Source: Lentibacillus sp. JNUCC-1 (lineage in GTDB: Bacteria > Bacillota > Bacilli > Bacillales > Amphibacillaceae). From it: a stretch of DNA of 64,000 nucleotides. The stretch is taken from contig NZ_WHOH01000003.1 of the NCBI RefSeq assembly GCF_009741735.1, forward strand, positions 868,001 to 932,000, written 5' to 3'. Each line of letters opens with the position of its first letter. Positions within the stretch are counted from its first letter, which is position 1. This document shows positions 39,621 to 47,024 of the stretch, piece after piece. The position numbers and the translations under genes were made by a program. The notes below the pieces were generated by a model. The model saw only the letters and a program-made list of their open reading frames with translations. It ran no database searches and was not told where the DNA came from.

Positions 39621-39829
39621 GGCGCAACAACCAGAATAGGGTTAATCTACCATGAGTGCTTCCCGAAAGGGAGCAACAATAAGTGATGCGCCGTGGTCGA
39701 AGGAGTCAGACTGCGGGTAGGGCTCTAAGGCACCAAGGAGTATCGACCTTCCTCATCCAGCCGTAGCACTAGTATCGCCACCCTACATCTATTTTCATCC
39801 CCTTGTGGTGTATAGCGTTTTTTGCGATA
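39621..39829 (-). ncRNA. Candidate IS110 bridge RNA region (5' of transposase)
   Basis: Read on the minus strand, three stem-loops follow in order. The first pairs TATCGC (39829-39824) with GCGATA (39778-39773), the second GGTCGA (39748-39743) with TCGACC (39700-39695), and the third GGCGCA (39692-39687) with TGCGCC (39626-39621). The second loop contains CCCGCAG (identical to the target strand up to the AG core) and GACTCCT (complementary to AGGAGTC, from the core onward). The third contains CATGGTAG (identical to the element's right end plus core), and GGTTG could pair with CAACC of the left end. This order and the overlap with the core match known bridge RNAs (5' stem-loop, target loop, donor loop). 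Transcript ends are not determined. Confidence 0.7.
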
Positions 39830-39840
39830 CATGGTTGACT

Positions 39841-39960
39841 GCGGGAACAGCACGAGTCCGAACACCCCGCAGCGGTGGGCTTTCCGCGAGGAGGCTGAGG
39901 CCGTGCCCGCGGAAAGCGACTTCCCGCAGCGGAAATCACGATACTCTTATGTCGAATGTG
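39841..39960. repeat. Dispersed repeat right of the IS110 element
   Basis: GCGGGAACAGCACGAGTCCG, then GAGGAGGCTGAGGCCGTGCC and GCGACTTCCCGCAGCGGAAA, the same blocks as at 46781-46880. No gene is seen between here and sspI. Confidence 0.82.
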
Positions 39961-39993
39961 GGGTTTTTGATATAATACCTGAAAAACTTTTGT

Positions 39994-40215
39994 TTAACCT
40001 TTCTGCTGTACCCCTTGTTCGAGGGCTTCGATCATTTCTTGACGTTCTGTCCCGTCGGATTGATTCCAAATGATTTCAAACAACACACCAAGCCCCGGGA
40101 GCATTTTTTCCTCGCCGCTCTGAATGGCGTCGACGATTGTTGCTTCAAGCTGTTCCTGGTCATTGGAAGCGATATTTGTTAAGATAGCTTTACGCAAGTT
40201 CAAATCCACAGTCAT
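39994..40215 (-). CDS. sspI: Small acid-soluble spore protein SspI
   Basis: Minor SASP found in the forespore. From ATG 40215 (AAAGAGGTG upstream on the minus strand) it has 73 residues: [20 protein letters not shown], then [30 protein letters not shown], the near-invariant SspI core. Expression is expected from a SigG promoter, not identified here. It is divergent from ysgA, as in B. subtilis. The longer frame to 40305 overlaps the ysgA start and is rejected. Confidence 0.95.
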   Translation of the reverse strand: MTVDLNLRKAILTNIASNDQEQLEATIVDAIQSGEEKMLPGLGVLFEIIWNQSDGTERQEMIEALEQGVQQKG

Positions 40216-40303
40216 CACCTCTTTATAATGGTCTACATTTATCTTGACCAGAAAAGCGCTGATTATGTGGTTATGGGAAAAATAAATTACAGGACTGAGA
40301 AAC

Positions 40304-41041
40304 ATGATTACATCAAAAAAGAATGAACAAGTAAAACAATGGAAAAAACTGCAGACGAAAAAAGGACGCGGGCAAACGGGTCTTTTTTGGATAGAAGGGT
40401 TTCATCTAGTCGAAGAGGCTGTAGCGAGTGACTGGGAGGTCCATCACATTATTGTTGGGGAAAACGTTCAATTGTCATCCATATATGCAGATTATCCTAA
40501 TACGGCAGTAGCGGAACATGTATTTGATTATCTTGCAGAGACCAGACAGCCACAGCGGATTGCAGCGGTTGTTAAGATGAAGCAACATGAGGCCGTTGCA
40601 GGTAAAAACATTTTACTCATTGATGCAGTACAGGACCCTGGTAATTTGGGGACGATGATTCGCACTGCTGATGCGGCAGGTTTTGACGGTGTTGTAGCAG
40701 GCGCCAATTCGGTTGACATGTTTAATGATAAAGTCATTCGGGCAACCCAGGGTTCATTGTTTCACATCCCTGTGGTTCAGCAGGACCTGTTGACTGCTAT
40801 AGGACAACTGAAAAAAAACGATTTTAAAGTATGGGCTGCCGCGCTTGAGGGAGCTGAAACATATACGATGGTTCAGCCATCCGAAAAGACTGCTCTCCTA
40901 GTCGGAAATGAAGGAGCGGGTATTTCTCAGACTCTGCTTGAAAAAGCAGATACGGTCGTGTCGATCCCGATTCGTGGACAAGCTGAATCATTGAACGTGA
41001 GTATTGCTGCTGCCATTTTGATGTACTATATAAAGGGATAG
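40304..41041 (+). CDS. ysgA: SpoU/TrmH family RNA 2'-O-methyltransferase YsgA
   Basis: SPOUT methyltransferase acting on RNA ribose; the exact target is not known from sequence. Of 245 residues, an N-terminal L30e-like substrate-binding domain (1-~90) is followed by the knotted SpoU domain. That domain has [25 protein letters not shown] (motif 1, near 108), [11 protein letters not shown] (motif 2, near 198) and [22 protein letters not shown] (motif 3, near 222). It is upstream of pheST as in B. subtilis, with an independent promoter for pheS in between. Confidence 0.92.
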   Translation: MITSKKNEQVKQWKKLQTKKGRGQTGLFWIEGFHLVEEAVASDWEVHHIIVGENVQLSSIYADYPNTAVAEHVFDYLAETRQPQRIAAVVKMKQHEAVAGKNILLIDAVQDPGNLGTMIRTADAAGFDGVVAGANSVDMFNDKVIRATQGSLFHIPVVQQDLLTAIGQLKKNDFKVWAAALEGAETYTMVQPSEKTALLVGNEGAGISQTLLEKADTVVSIPIRGQAESLNVSIAAAILMYYIKG

Positions 41042-41042
41042 C

Positions 41043-41071
41043 TTGCAACTTAAGCTTATATTCATTATAAT
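41043..41071 (+). promoter_or_regulatory. SigA promoter of the pheST leader
   Basis: TTGCAA (41043-41048) and TATAAT (41066-41071), 17 bases apart, begin one base after the ysgA stop. Confidence 0.78.
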
Positions 41072-41084
41072 AAAAGAAATTTAA

Positions 41085-41345
41085 AGACCTTGCATTGAAG
41101 GAGCCGGACGGTTTCCATCATTCAGACCAAAGGGAGGGCATATCATGACTGAGAATATGCCTGCTGAAGGATGCTGTCATTTCACTCTGGAGCAGCGGCT
41201 TGGACCACGTCACCACGTGTAAAGGCTCGCCGGATATTAACATATCCGTTATCAATCAAAAGAGGACACAATATCTGTGTCAACTAGGGTGGTACCGCGA
41301 ACAACAGCCTCGTCCCTCGCTATGGGAGCGTGGGCTTTTTTTGTG
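41085..41345 (+). promoter_or_regulatory. T-box leader of pheST
   Basis: tRNA-Phe-sensing leader. The T-box AGGGTGGTACCGCG lies at 41287-41300. The terminator helix (CTCGTCCCTCGCTATGGGAG region) ends in a T-run at 41336-41342. Several TTC triplets occur in the stem I region (for example near 41183), but the specifier is not assigned with certainty. Open frames across this region are not genes. Confidence 0.9.
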
Positions 41346-41363
41346 TCTAAAATCTGAAACATT

Positions 41364-41500
41364 TATATCCATGTTTTTAGGTGTTATATCCAGGTTTTAT
41401 AGGTCCTTATCCAGGTTTTTATCGGTTTATCCAGGTCTTATAAGCATTTATCCAGAAAAAAACCGTTATATCCAGATTTTATGCGTAATTATCCAGAAAA
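41364..41500 (+). repeat. Seven helically spaced TATCC repeats in the pheS leader
   Basis: TATCC occurs at 41366, 41387, 41408, 41428, 41449, 41469 and 41490, with steps of 21, 21, 20, 21, 20 and 21 bases. From the second copy on, each is followed by AG. Units resemble TATCCAGGTTTTATAGG, degenerate between copies. The array sits between the T-box terminator and the pheS ribosome site, and contains no gene. Confidence 0.9.
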
Positions 41501-41545
41501 TCAGTTAAGGCAACCTATTTAGAACTTTTCAGGAGGTTAAAACAA

Positions 41546-42580
41546 GTGAAGGAACAATTAATGGCAATTCAGGAGGAAGCTCTTGAGGCGATCAAGAGTG
41601 TAGAAGATCAGAAGACGCTGCAAGAAGTTAAAGTTGGTTTTCTTGGCAAAAAAGGATCATTAACAGCTGTCTTGCGCGGTATGGGGAAGCTATCCCCAGA
41701 GGAAAGGCCGGTAGTTGGTGAACTTGCCAACCAGGTAAGGGCTGCAATCACGGAAGCTTTGGAAGAAAAAAGCGCACAACTTGAACAGGAAGCCCTGAAT
41801 CAGAAACTGGAGGCAGAAACGATTGACGTCACATTGCCGGGAAGACCGGTTGAAATGGGCGGCAAACATTTGTTAACAAGAATTATAGAAGATATTGAAG
41901 ACCTGTTTATCGGGATGGGCTTTGAAGTTCGGGAAGGACCAGAAGTGGAGACTGACTACTTCAATTTTGAAGCGCTGAACTTGCCTAAGAATCATCCAGC
42001 GCGAGATATGCAGGACACATTTTATATTACGAATGAGCTTTTGCTCAGAACACATACATCACCAGTTCAGGCCAGAACAATGCGGGAGTATAAAGGAGAA
42101 AAACCCGTTAAAATGATCTGTCCCGGAAAAGTATACCGCCGTGACACAGATGACGCGACACACTCGCACCAATTTACACAAATTGAAGGACTTTATGTCG
42201 ATCGCAATGTCCGGATGAGTGACCTGAAAGGCGTTCTGGATACATTTGCCAAAAGTATGTTTGGCGAGGATCGACAAATCCGGTTGCGACCCAGTTTTTT
42301 CCCATTCACTGAACCATCTGTTGAAATGGATATTTCATGTAAAATGTGTGGGGGCGAAGGATGCTCGGTTTGCAAACAGTCAGGATGGATCGAAATCCTC
42401 GGTGCCGGGATGGTGCATCCAAAAGTTCTCGAAATGGCTGGATATGATCCCGCAATTTACAGTGGATTTGCTTTTGGGATGGGACCAGACCGCATCGCCA
42501 TGCTGAAATACGGCATTAGTGACATACGCCATTTTTACACGAACGACAAACGATTTTTAACACAGTATCATCAAGCGTAA
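41546..42580 (+). CDS. pheS: Phenylalanyl-tRNA synthetase alpha subunit
   Basis: Catalytic subunit of the (alpha-beta)2 enzyme. The 344-residue protein starts at GTG 41546 behind AGGAGGTT. An N-terminal coiled coil (~1-90) is followed by the class II core: motif 2 [28 protein letters not shown] near residue 190, and motif 3 [18 protein letters not shown] near 308. A cysteine cluster ([16 protein letters not shown] near 263) is usual in bacterial PheS. It is controlled by the T-box and followed after 15 bases by pheT. Confidence 0.97.
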   Translation: MKEQLMAIQEEALEAIKSVEDQKTLQEVKVGFLGKKGSLTAVLRGMGKLSPEERPVVGELANQVRAAITEALEEKSAQLEQEALNQKLEAETIDVTLPGRPVEMGGKHLLTRIIEDIEDLFIGMGFEVREGPEVETDYFNFEALNLPKNHPARDMQDTFYITNELLLRTHTSPVQARTMREYKGEKPVKMICPGKVYRRDTDDATHSHQFTQIEGLYVDRNVRMSDLKGVLDTFAKSMFGEDRQIRLRPSFFPFTEPSVEMDISCKMCGGEGCSVCKQSGWIEILGAGMVHPKVLEMAGYDPAIYSGFAFGMGPDRIAMLKYGISDIRHFYTNDKRFLTQYHQA

Positions 42581-42595
42581 TGGAGGGAAATAGGG

Positions 42596-45022
42596 ATGCA
42601 GGTATCATTAAATTGGCTAAAAAAATATGTGGATTTAAGCGGGCAAACCCCTGAGGAACTCGCTGAAAAAATAACCAAAACAGGCGTCGAAGTCGATGGC
42701 ATTGCTTATGTAGCAGAAAAAAGCAGTAATGTGGTTGTTGGCTATGTTGAGACATGTGAACAACACCCCAACGCAGACAAACTGAATCTGTGTCAGGTGG
42801 ATACTGGCGAAGAAAAACTGCAAATTATTTGCGGTGCGCCAAATGTTGCGCAAGGGCAAAAGGTGGCAGTAGCTAAACCAGGAGCTGTCCTTCCAGGAAA
42901 CATGAAAATTAAAAAAGTTAAACTGCGTGGCGTCGAATCCAATGGGATGATTTGTTCATTGCAGGAGCTGGGGATTGAGGATACATATATTCCAAAGGAT
43001 ATAGCAGATGGCATTTTCGTTTTTCCTGAAGATGTCGAGATCGGTGCCCCTGTTGAACCTTTGCTTAATCTGGATGATGCCATTTTGGAATTTGATTTAA
43101 CACCGAACCGGGCAGATTGTCTGAGTATGGTAGGGGTAGCGTATGAGGTGTCGGCAATCTTGGAACGGCCGCTGGAGCTGCCTGACGAAACGGTTGATGC
43201 TGTTCCTGAGAAGGCCGAAGACGTTGTTAAAGTGCGTGTTGAAGATCCTGATTTAAATCCATATTATGCAGCTTTTGTTATTAAAGACGCGGTAGTTAAG
43301 CCTTCTCCGCTTTGGATGAGAAATGCATTGATGGCTGCAGGGATTCGCCCAATCAATAACGTCGTGGATATTACGAATTATGTTCTTATGGAATATGGTC
43401 AGCCGCTTCATGCTTTTGACCTTGATCGGCTCCAATCCAGTGAAATTGTTGTAAGACGGGCAAAAGATGCGGAAACGATTAAAACACTTGATGATGAGAC
43501 AAGAACATTATCATCAGAAAATCTTGTGATTACGAATGGGCAAGAGCCTGTTGCTTTGGCAGGTGTTATGGGCGGTGCCGACACAGAGGTTTATGATGGC
43601 ACGACCAACATATTGCTCGAAGCAGCTTATTTTGACCCTCGAACAGTACGTCAAACTGTTAAACAAACCGGATTACGCAGTGAGTCAAGCACACGTTTTG
43701 AAAAAGGAATTGATCCTGAGCGGGTTTACCGGGCTGGATTGAGGGCTTGTCGTCTATTAGAAAAGTATGCCGATGCAAAAGTTCTCACAGGTGCTTCAGT
43801 GTACGACGACATGGATAGCACACCTGTGAAAATTCCTGTCAACATGGATTCGGTGAATGATCGTCTTGGAACGGAGATTCATCCAGATGAAGCTGCCCGT
43901 ATCTTTGACCGTCTTCAGTTTCAGTATGAACGCCAAGGAGGGGATTTTCTTGTAACCGTACCCTCCAGACGTGGTGATTTGACCATTTTCGAAGATATGC
44001 TTGAAGAAATTGCAAGAATACACGGCTACGACAATTTGCCGTTCACACTGCCAGCCAGTGTGTCTCAGCCAGGTGGTCTGACAAACCGTCAGCTGCTCAA
44101 ACGTCAGATCAAGCAATATTTAGAAGGTGCAGGGCTGTCAGAAACGATTACGTATGCCTTGACAAATAAAGATTATGTGAACAGATTGCTCAGTCCAGAT
44201 GTGAGTGGCAAAGGATATCAACCTGTTCGGTTAGCCATGCCAATGACAACAGATCATGAGTATTTAAGATTAAGCATTCTGCCTGAACTGCTTCATTCTC
44301 TGTCCTATAATATTGCACGGAAACAAACCGATATGGCCTATTACGAATTTGGACGGATATTTTTATCGGAAGAAACATCATTGACTGCACAGCCTAGAGA
44401 AGAAGAACGGCTTTCAGGAGCTGTTACAGGACTTTGGCTCAATCACCCATGGCAGCAAGCAAAAGTGCCGGTCGACTTCTATGTAGTGAAGGGTATTATC
44501 GAAGGACTGTTTAACTTCTTGAACATGCCTGTAGCATTTCAACAAACGAAGCTTCGGGACATGCATCCTGGGAGATGTGCTGAGATCCTTGTTGACAATG
44601 ATGTCGTCGGCTTTATCGGGCAAGTACATCCCAAGCTTGAAAAAGACCTTGACTTGAATGAAACGTATGTGTTCGACCTTAATATAGAGACGGTCATTGA
44701 ACGCTTTACCCATTCGTTAAATTATGACCCGATTCCAAAGTACCCCTCAATCGCACGAGATGTTGCGTTTGTTCTGGATACGGCTATTGAAGCAGAGGCT
44801 GTCAGACAAACGATTGTTGAAGAAGGCAAACCGCTTGTTAAACAGGTGGAAGTGTTTGATGTTTACGCAGGTGAACATTTACCAGATGACAAGAAGTCCA
44901 TTGCCTATCACATGGTTTACCAACATCCCGACAAAACACTGACAGACGATGAAATAGAAGCATCCTTCCAGCATATCATCAATGTGGTCAACAATACGCA
45001 CAATGCATATGTCCGTGCTTAA
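42596..45022 (+). CDS. pheT: Phenylalanyl-tRNA synthetase beta subunit
   Basis: Beta subunit that shapes the editing and tRNA-binding parts of the enzyme. The 808 residues hold, in order: an EMAP/tRNA-binding OB domain (~40-150; GYVETCEQHPNADKLNLCQVD), the B3/B4 editing domain (~210-400; NNVVDITNYVLMEYGQPLHAFD), the B5 domain (~405-475), the catalytic-like core (~480-690), and the C-terminal ferredoxin-like anticodon-binding domain (~715-808; YPSIARDVAFVLD). AGGGAAATAGG precedes the ATG. The full length is intact. Confidence 0.97.
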   Translation: MQVSLNWLKKYVDLSGQTPEELAEKITKTGVEVDGIAYVAEKSSNVVVGYVETCEQHPNADKLNLCQVDTGEEKLQIICGAPNVAQGQKVAVAKPGAVLPGNMKIKKVKLRGVESNGMICSLQELGIEDTYIPKDIADGIFVFPEDVEIGAPVEPLLNLDDAILEFDLTPNRADCLSMVGVAYEVSAILERPLELPDETVDAVPEKAEDVVKVRVEDPDLNPYYAAFVIKDAVVKPSPLWMRNALMAAGIRPINNVVDITNYVLMEYGQPLHAFDLDRLQSSEIVVRRAKDAETIKTLDDETRTLSSENLVITNGQEPVALAGVMGGADTEVYDGTTNILLEAAYFDPRTVRQTVKQTGLRSESSTRFEKGIDPERVYRAGLRACRLLEKYADAKVLTGASVYDDMDSTPVKIPVNMDSVNDRLGTEIHPDEAARIFDRLQFQYERQGGDFLVTVPSRRGDLTIFEDMLEEIARIHGYDNLPFTLPASVSQPGGLTNRQLLKRQIKQYLEGAGLSETITYALTNKDYVNRLLSPDVSGKGYQPVRLAMPMTTDHEYLRLSILPELLHSLSYNIARKQTDMAYYEFGRIFLSEETSLTAQPREEERLSGAVTGLWLNHPWQQAKVPVDFYVVKGIIEGLFNFLNMPVAFQQTKLRDMHPGRCAEILVDNDVVGFIGQVHPKLEKDLDLNETYVFDLNIETVIERFTHSLNYDPIPKYPSIARDVAFVLDTAIEAEAVRQTIVEEGKPLVKQVEVFDVYAGEHLPDDKKSIAYHMVYQHPDKTLTDDEIEASFQHIINVVNNTHNAYVRA

Positions 45023-45041
45023 ATCAGTGTGTTTTAATGTG

Positions 45042-45072
45042 CAGCTGTCCCATCTATAGGGGCAGCTGTTTT
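45042..45072 (+). terminator. Terminator after pheT
   Basis: CAGCTGTCCC (45042-45051) pairs with GGGGCAGCTG (45059-45068), with one wobble pair and a seven-base loop, followed by TTTT. The rnhC gene that lies between pheT and zapA in B. subtilis is absent here. Confidence 0.8.
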
Positions 45073-45200
45073 AACATGAGAGAGATTTTGCGAGTTGTTT
45101 CCCAAAACAGGGCACTTCATGTTAATATAAAGTGAGTTATTTGTGCCGCTGAATAAGCTGAGCACAAGCCGTGAGGTATTTCCACGAAGGAGGAATTCGT

Positions 45201-45461
45201 GTGACCGAGAAGGATCATGAACGTGTAACAGTTGATATTTATAATCGAACATATACGATAAAAGGGCCTGAATCCAAACAGCATGTTCAGCTGGTTGCTA
45301 GTCTTGTCGATCAGAAGATGCGGGATATTCAACAGGGCAATCCTGGTCTTGATACAACAAGACTTGCTGTGTTGACTGCGGTTAATGCAATGAACGATTA
45401 TATGAAATTGAAAGAGGAGTACGCCACATTGATGGGGAAACTGAGACAGAAAGAGGATTAG
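45201..45461 (+). CDS. zapA: Cell division protein ZapA
   Basis: Promotes FtsZ filament bundling at the division ring. From GTG 45201 (AGGAGG at 45189) it has 86 residues. An N-terminal beta hairpin (ERVTVDIYNRTYTIKG) is followed by a long C-terminal coiled coil (from about residue 55: AVNAMNDYMKLKEEYATLMGKLRQKED). The longer frame from 45171 lacks a ribosome site. It is followed directly by the CvpA-like gene, as in B. subtilis yshA-yshB. Confidence 0.92.
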   Translation: MTEKDHERVTVDIYNRTYTIKGPESKQHVQLVASLVDQKMRDIQQGNPGLDTTRLAVLTAVNAMNDYMKLKEEYATLMGKLRQKED

Positions 45462-45466
45462 TGACC

Positions 45467-46009
45467 ATGATTGATGTCTTGTTGTTTATATTACTTGTGT
45501 TTGGTTTTTTAATGGGGTTAAAACGAGGTCTGATCTTACAGGCGCTTCATTTAACAGGGTTTATCATAGCGTTTGCCGTGGCAGTTATTTATTACGATGA
45601 TCTGGCAGAAAAATTGATCGTATTTATACCTTATCCGGATTTGCCGGAAGACGCCACCTGGGCTGTATTCCTGCAAACACTGCCATTGGAAAGCGCTTTT
45701 TATAACGCCATCGCTTTTGCCATTATCTTTTTTGCTGTTAAAATTCTTATTCAAATTATTGCTTCGATGCTTGACTTTGTGGCGTCCCTCCCAATATTGA
45801 ATTCAGTCAATAGTTTGTTGGGAGCACTTCTGGGATTTATGGAGGTCTATTTAATTTTATTTGTTGTGCTCTACATACTAGCGCTTGTCCCTATGGGCAA
45901 TGTGCAGGCATGGATCAGTGATTCATCCATCGCCATGTTTATTATCGAGCATACACCTATTCTTTCAGAGAAAATACGGACCATGTGGCTTGAAAACGGT
46001 AGCGCGTGA
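45467..46009 (+). CDS. yshB: CvpA family membrane protein YshB
   Basis: Integral membrane protein of the CvpA family. E. coli CvpA is needed for colicin V export and envelope integrity; the molecular function is unknown. The 180 residues have four to five hydrophobic segments (about 3-20, 24-42, 80-102, 118-150). LLFILLVFGFLMGLKRGLILQALHLTGFIIAF at the start and PILNSVNSLLGALLGFMEVYLILFVV near 110-135 are family hallmarks. AAAGAGGA precedes ATG 45467; a GTG at 45461 overlaps the zapA stop. It is cotranscribed with zapA. Confidence 0.88.
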   Translation: MIDVLLFILLVFGFLMGLKRGLILQALHLTGFIIAFAVAVIYYDDLAEKLIVFIPYPDLPEDATWAVFLQTLPLESAFYNAIAFAIIFFAVKILIQIIASMLDFVASLPILNSVNSLLGALLGFMEVYLILFVVLYILALVPMGNVQAWISDSSIAMFIIEHTPILSEKIRTMWLENGSA

Positions 46010-46099
46010 AGAAGCGGCAGAATTCCACAAATGGCAGGCTGATCTCGATCAGCCTGTTGCTTTTATAAATGATTTCTAAAGATCATTGCTACCTATAAA

Positions 46100-46383
46100 T
46101 GCACAGTATAAGTAAACTGCGAACTAACTAGTTAGATCTATTTTGGGATTTTATGACTGCCACTGGCAACCGCTCGGGGAAAACACTCCGCGTCCAGCGG
46201 GCGCTGCTGAGCCTCCTCGCGCTACCGCACTCCGGGGTCTCAACTAGGCTTGCCCCCGCCGGAGTCTCCGTGTTTCCCCCGAGCTAGGTTAGAGGGTGTA
46301 AATGTCCCAGATGAATATGTGTGCAGGGCCGTCCAAGCCACTGACTAACATAGAGTGATTGGAGCGGAGGGAAGTCGACTCCT
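46100..46383. repeat. Dispersed composite repeat, left part, up to the IS110-type target
   Basis: The most complete copy on this strand begins AAACTGCGAACT, then ACTGCCACTGGCAACCGCTC, CTCCGGGGTCTCAACTAGGC, GGAGTCTCCGTGTTTCCCCC and GTGATTGGAGCGGAGGGAAG. It ends in GTCGACTCCT at 46374-46383. The right part resumes at 46781 and ends with the inverse of its beginning (GTTGCCAG...GTTCGCAGTTTGTGT), so the whole composite has inverted outer ends. Confidence 0.85.
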
Positions 46384-46780
46384 ACCATGAAAATTAAATC
46401 TCTTAAGAATCGCAAAAAGACAATATTTAAGTAGACGCAGCTCATGTTTTTTAAAAAAACTAAGATGAGAGCGTCGCTGTATTGGTGCATTTAGGTTAGT
46501 AAGATAATGTGTTCTTGATCTCCTTCCTAAGACATACGGCATCCGTTATTTATTAAGGCTGGCGCAACAACCAGAATAGGGTTAATCTACCATGAGTGCT
46601 TCCCGAATGGGAGCAACAATAAGTGATGCGCCGTGGTCGAAGGAGTCAGACTGCGGGTAGGGCTCTAAGGCACCAAGGAGTATCGACCTTCCTCATCCAG
46701 CCGTAGCACTAGTATCGCCACCCTACATCTATTTTCATCCCCTTGTGGTGTATAGCGCTTTTCGCGATACATGGTTGACT
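46384..46780 (-). mobile_element. Transposase-less IS110 derivative (copy 2), 397 bp
   Basis: Near identical to the derivative at 33813-34208, at the same position in the repeat, with CT cores at 46382-46383 and 46779-46780. It keeps the terminal ~100 bases of one end and the full guide-RNA-like region at the other, with no transposase sequence. The few differences from copy 1 are in A/T runs and the inner hairpin loop. Confidence 0.86.
46561..46769 (-). ncRNA. Candidate bridge-type RNA region in IS110 derivative copy 2
   Basis: Same stems and guide-like segments as 39621-39829. The inner hairpin reads CCCGAATGGG here against CCCGAAAGGG in the complete element and CCCAAAGGG in copy 1. Changes therefore fall in the loop while the stem is kept. 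Confidence 0.6.
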
Positions 46781-46980
46781 GCGGGAACAGCACGAGTCTG
46801 AAGACCCCACAGCGAGCGGTTTTTGCGAGCGAGGAGGCTGAGGCCGTGCCCGCGGAAAGCGACTTCCCGCAGCGCAAATCACGATTTTCTCATTGTGGTG
46901 GTTAGTTGCCAGAAGCAGTCATTTCAGGTTTTCTCTAGTTCGCAGTTTGTGTCTATTACTTGTTAAGAGTTTGTACCGTA
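46781..46980. repeat. Dispersed composite repeat, right part
   Basis: GCGGGAACAGCACGAGTCTG, AGGAGGCTGAGGCCGTGCCC, GCGACTTCCCGCAGCGCAAA, then GTTGCCAGAAGCAGTCATTT and CGCAGTTTGTGT. This continues the repeat interrupted at 46383. No gene lies between 46010 and 47024. Confidence 0.85.
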
Positions 46981-47024
46981 AAAGGAAAAGGGGTTAATAA
47001 GATGAATGGCAGGTGCGTTTGTAT

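Larger units (their letters stand above)
38237..39840 (-). mobile_element. Complete IS110-family element with 5' guide-RNA-like region
   Basis: The 1604-bp element lies between CT dinucleotides at 38235-38236 and 39839-39840 (AG on the transposase strand). Removing it with one CT restores the repeat sequence GTCGACTCCTGCGGGAACAG found intact at 22.9 kb on the other strand. There are no terminal inverted repeats beyond ACCATG/CATGGT and no longer target duplication, as is typical of IS110. The transposase is intact, and the noncoding region lies upstream of it (plus-strand 39581-39840), as in the IS110 group rather than IS1111. TTGCCA/TATTTT on the minus strand at 38276-38249 could form an outward promoter that would face the guide-RNA region after circle formation. 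Confidence 0.88.

Noticed and set aside
38237..39840. Group II intron or retron as explanation for the structured region
   Set aside because: There is no reverse transcriptase, no domain V-like motif, and the adjacent gene is a clear DEDD transposase.
39822..40073. 83-codon frame between the IS110 element and sspI
   Set aside because: It begins inside the element end, runs through repeat blocks and overlaps sspI on the other strand.
41364..41500. CRISPR array
   Set aside because: The repeats are only 5-8 conserved bases with a 20-21 base period and no true spacers or cas genes.
41200..41508. 102-codon frame over the pheS T-box and TATCC array
   Set aside because: It runs through the T-box terminator and the phased repeats; the structure explains the sequence better.
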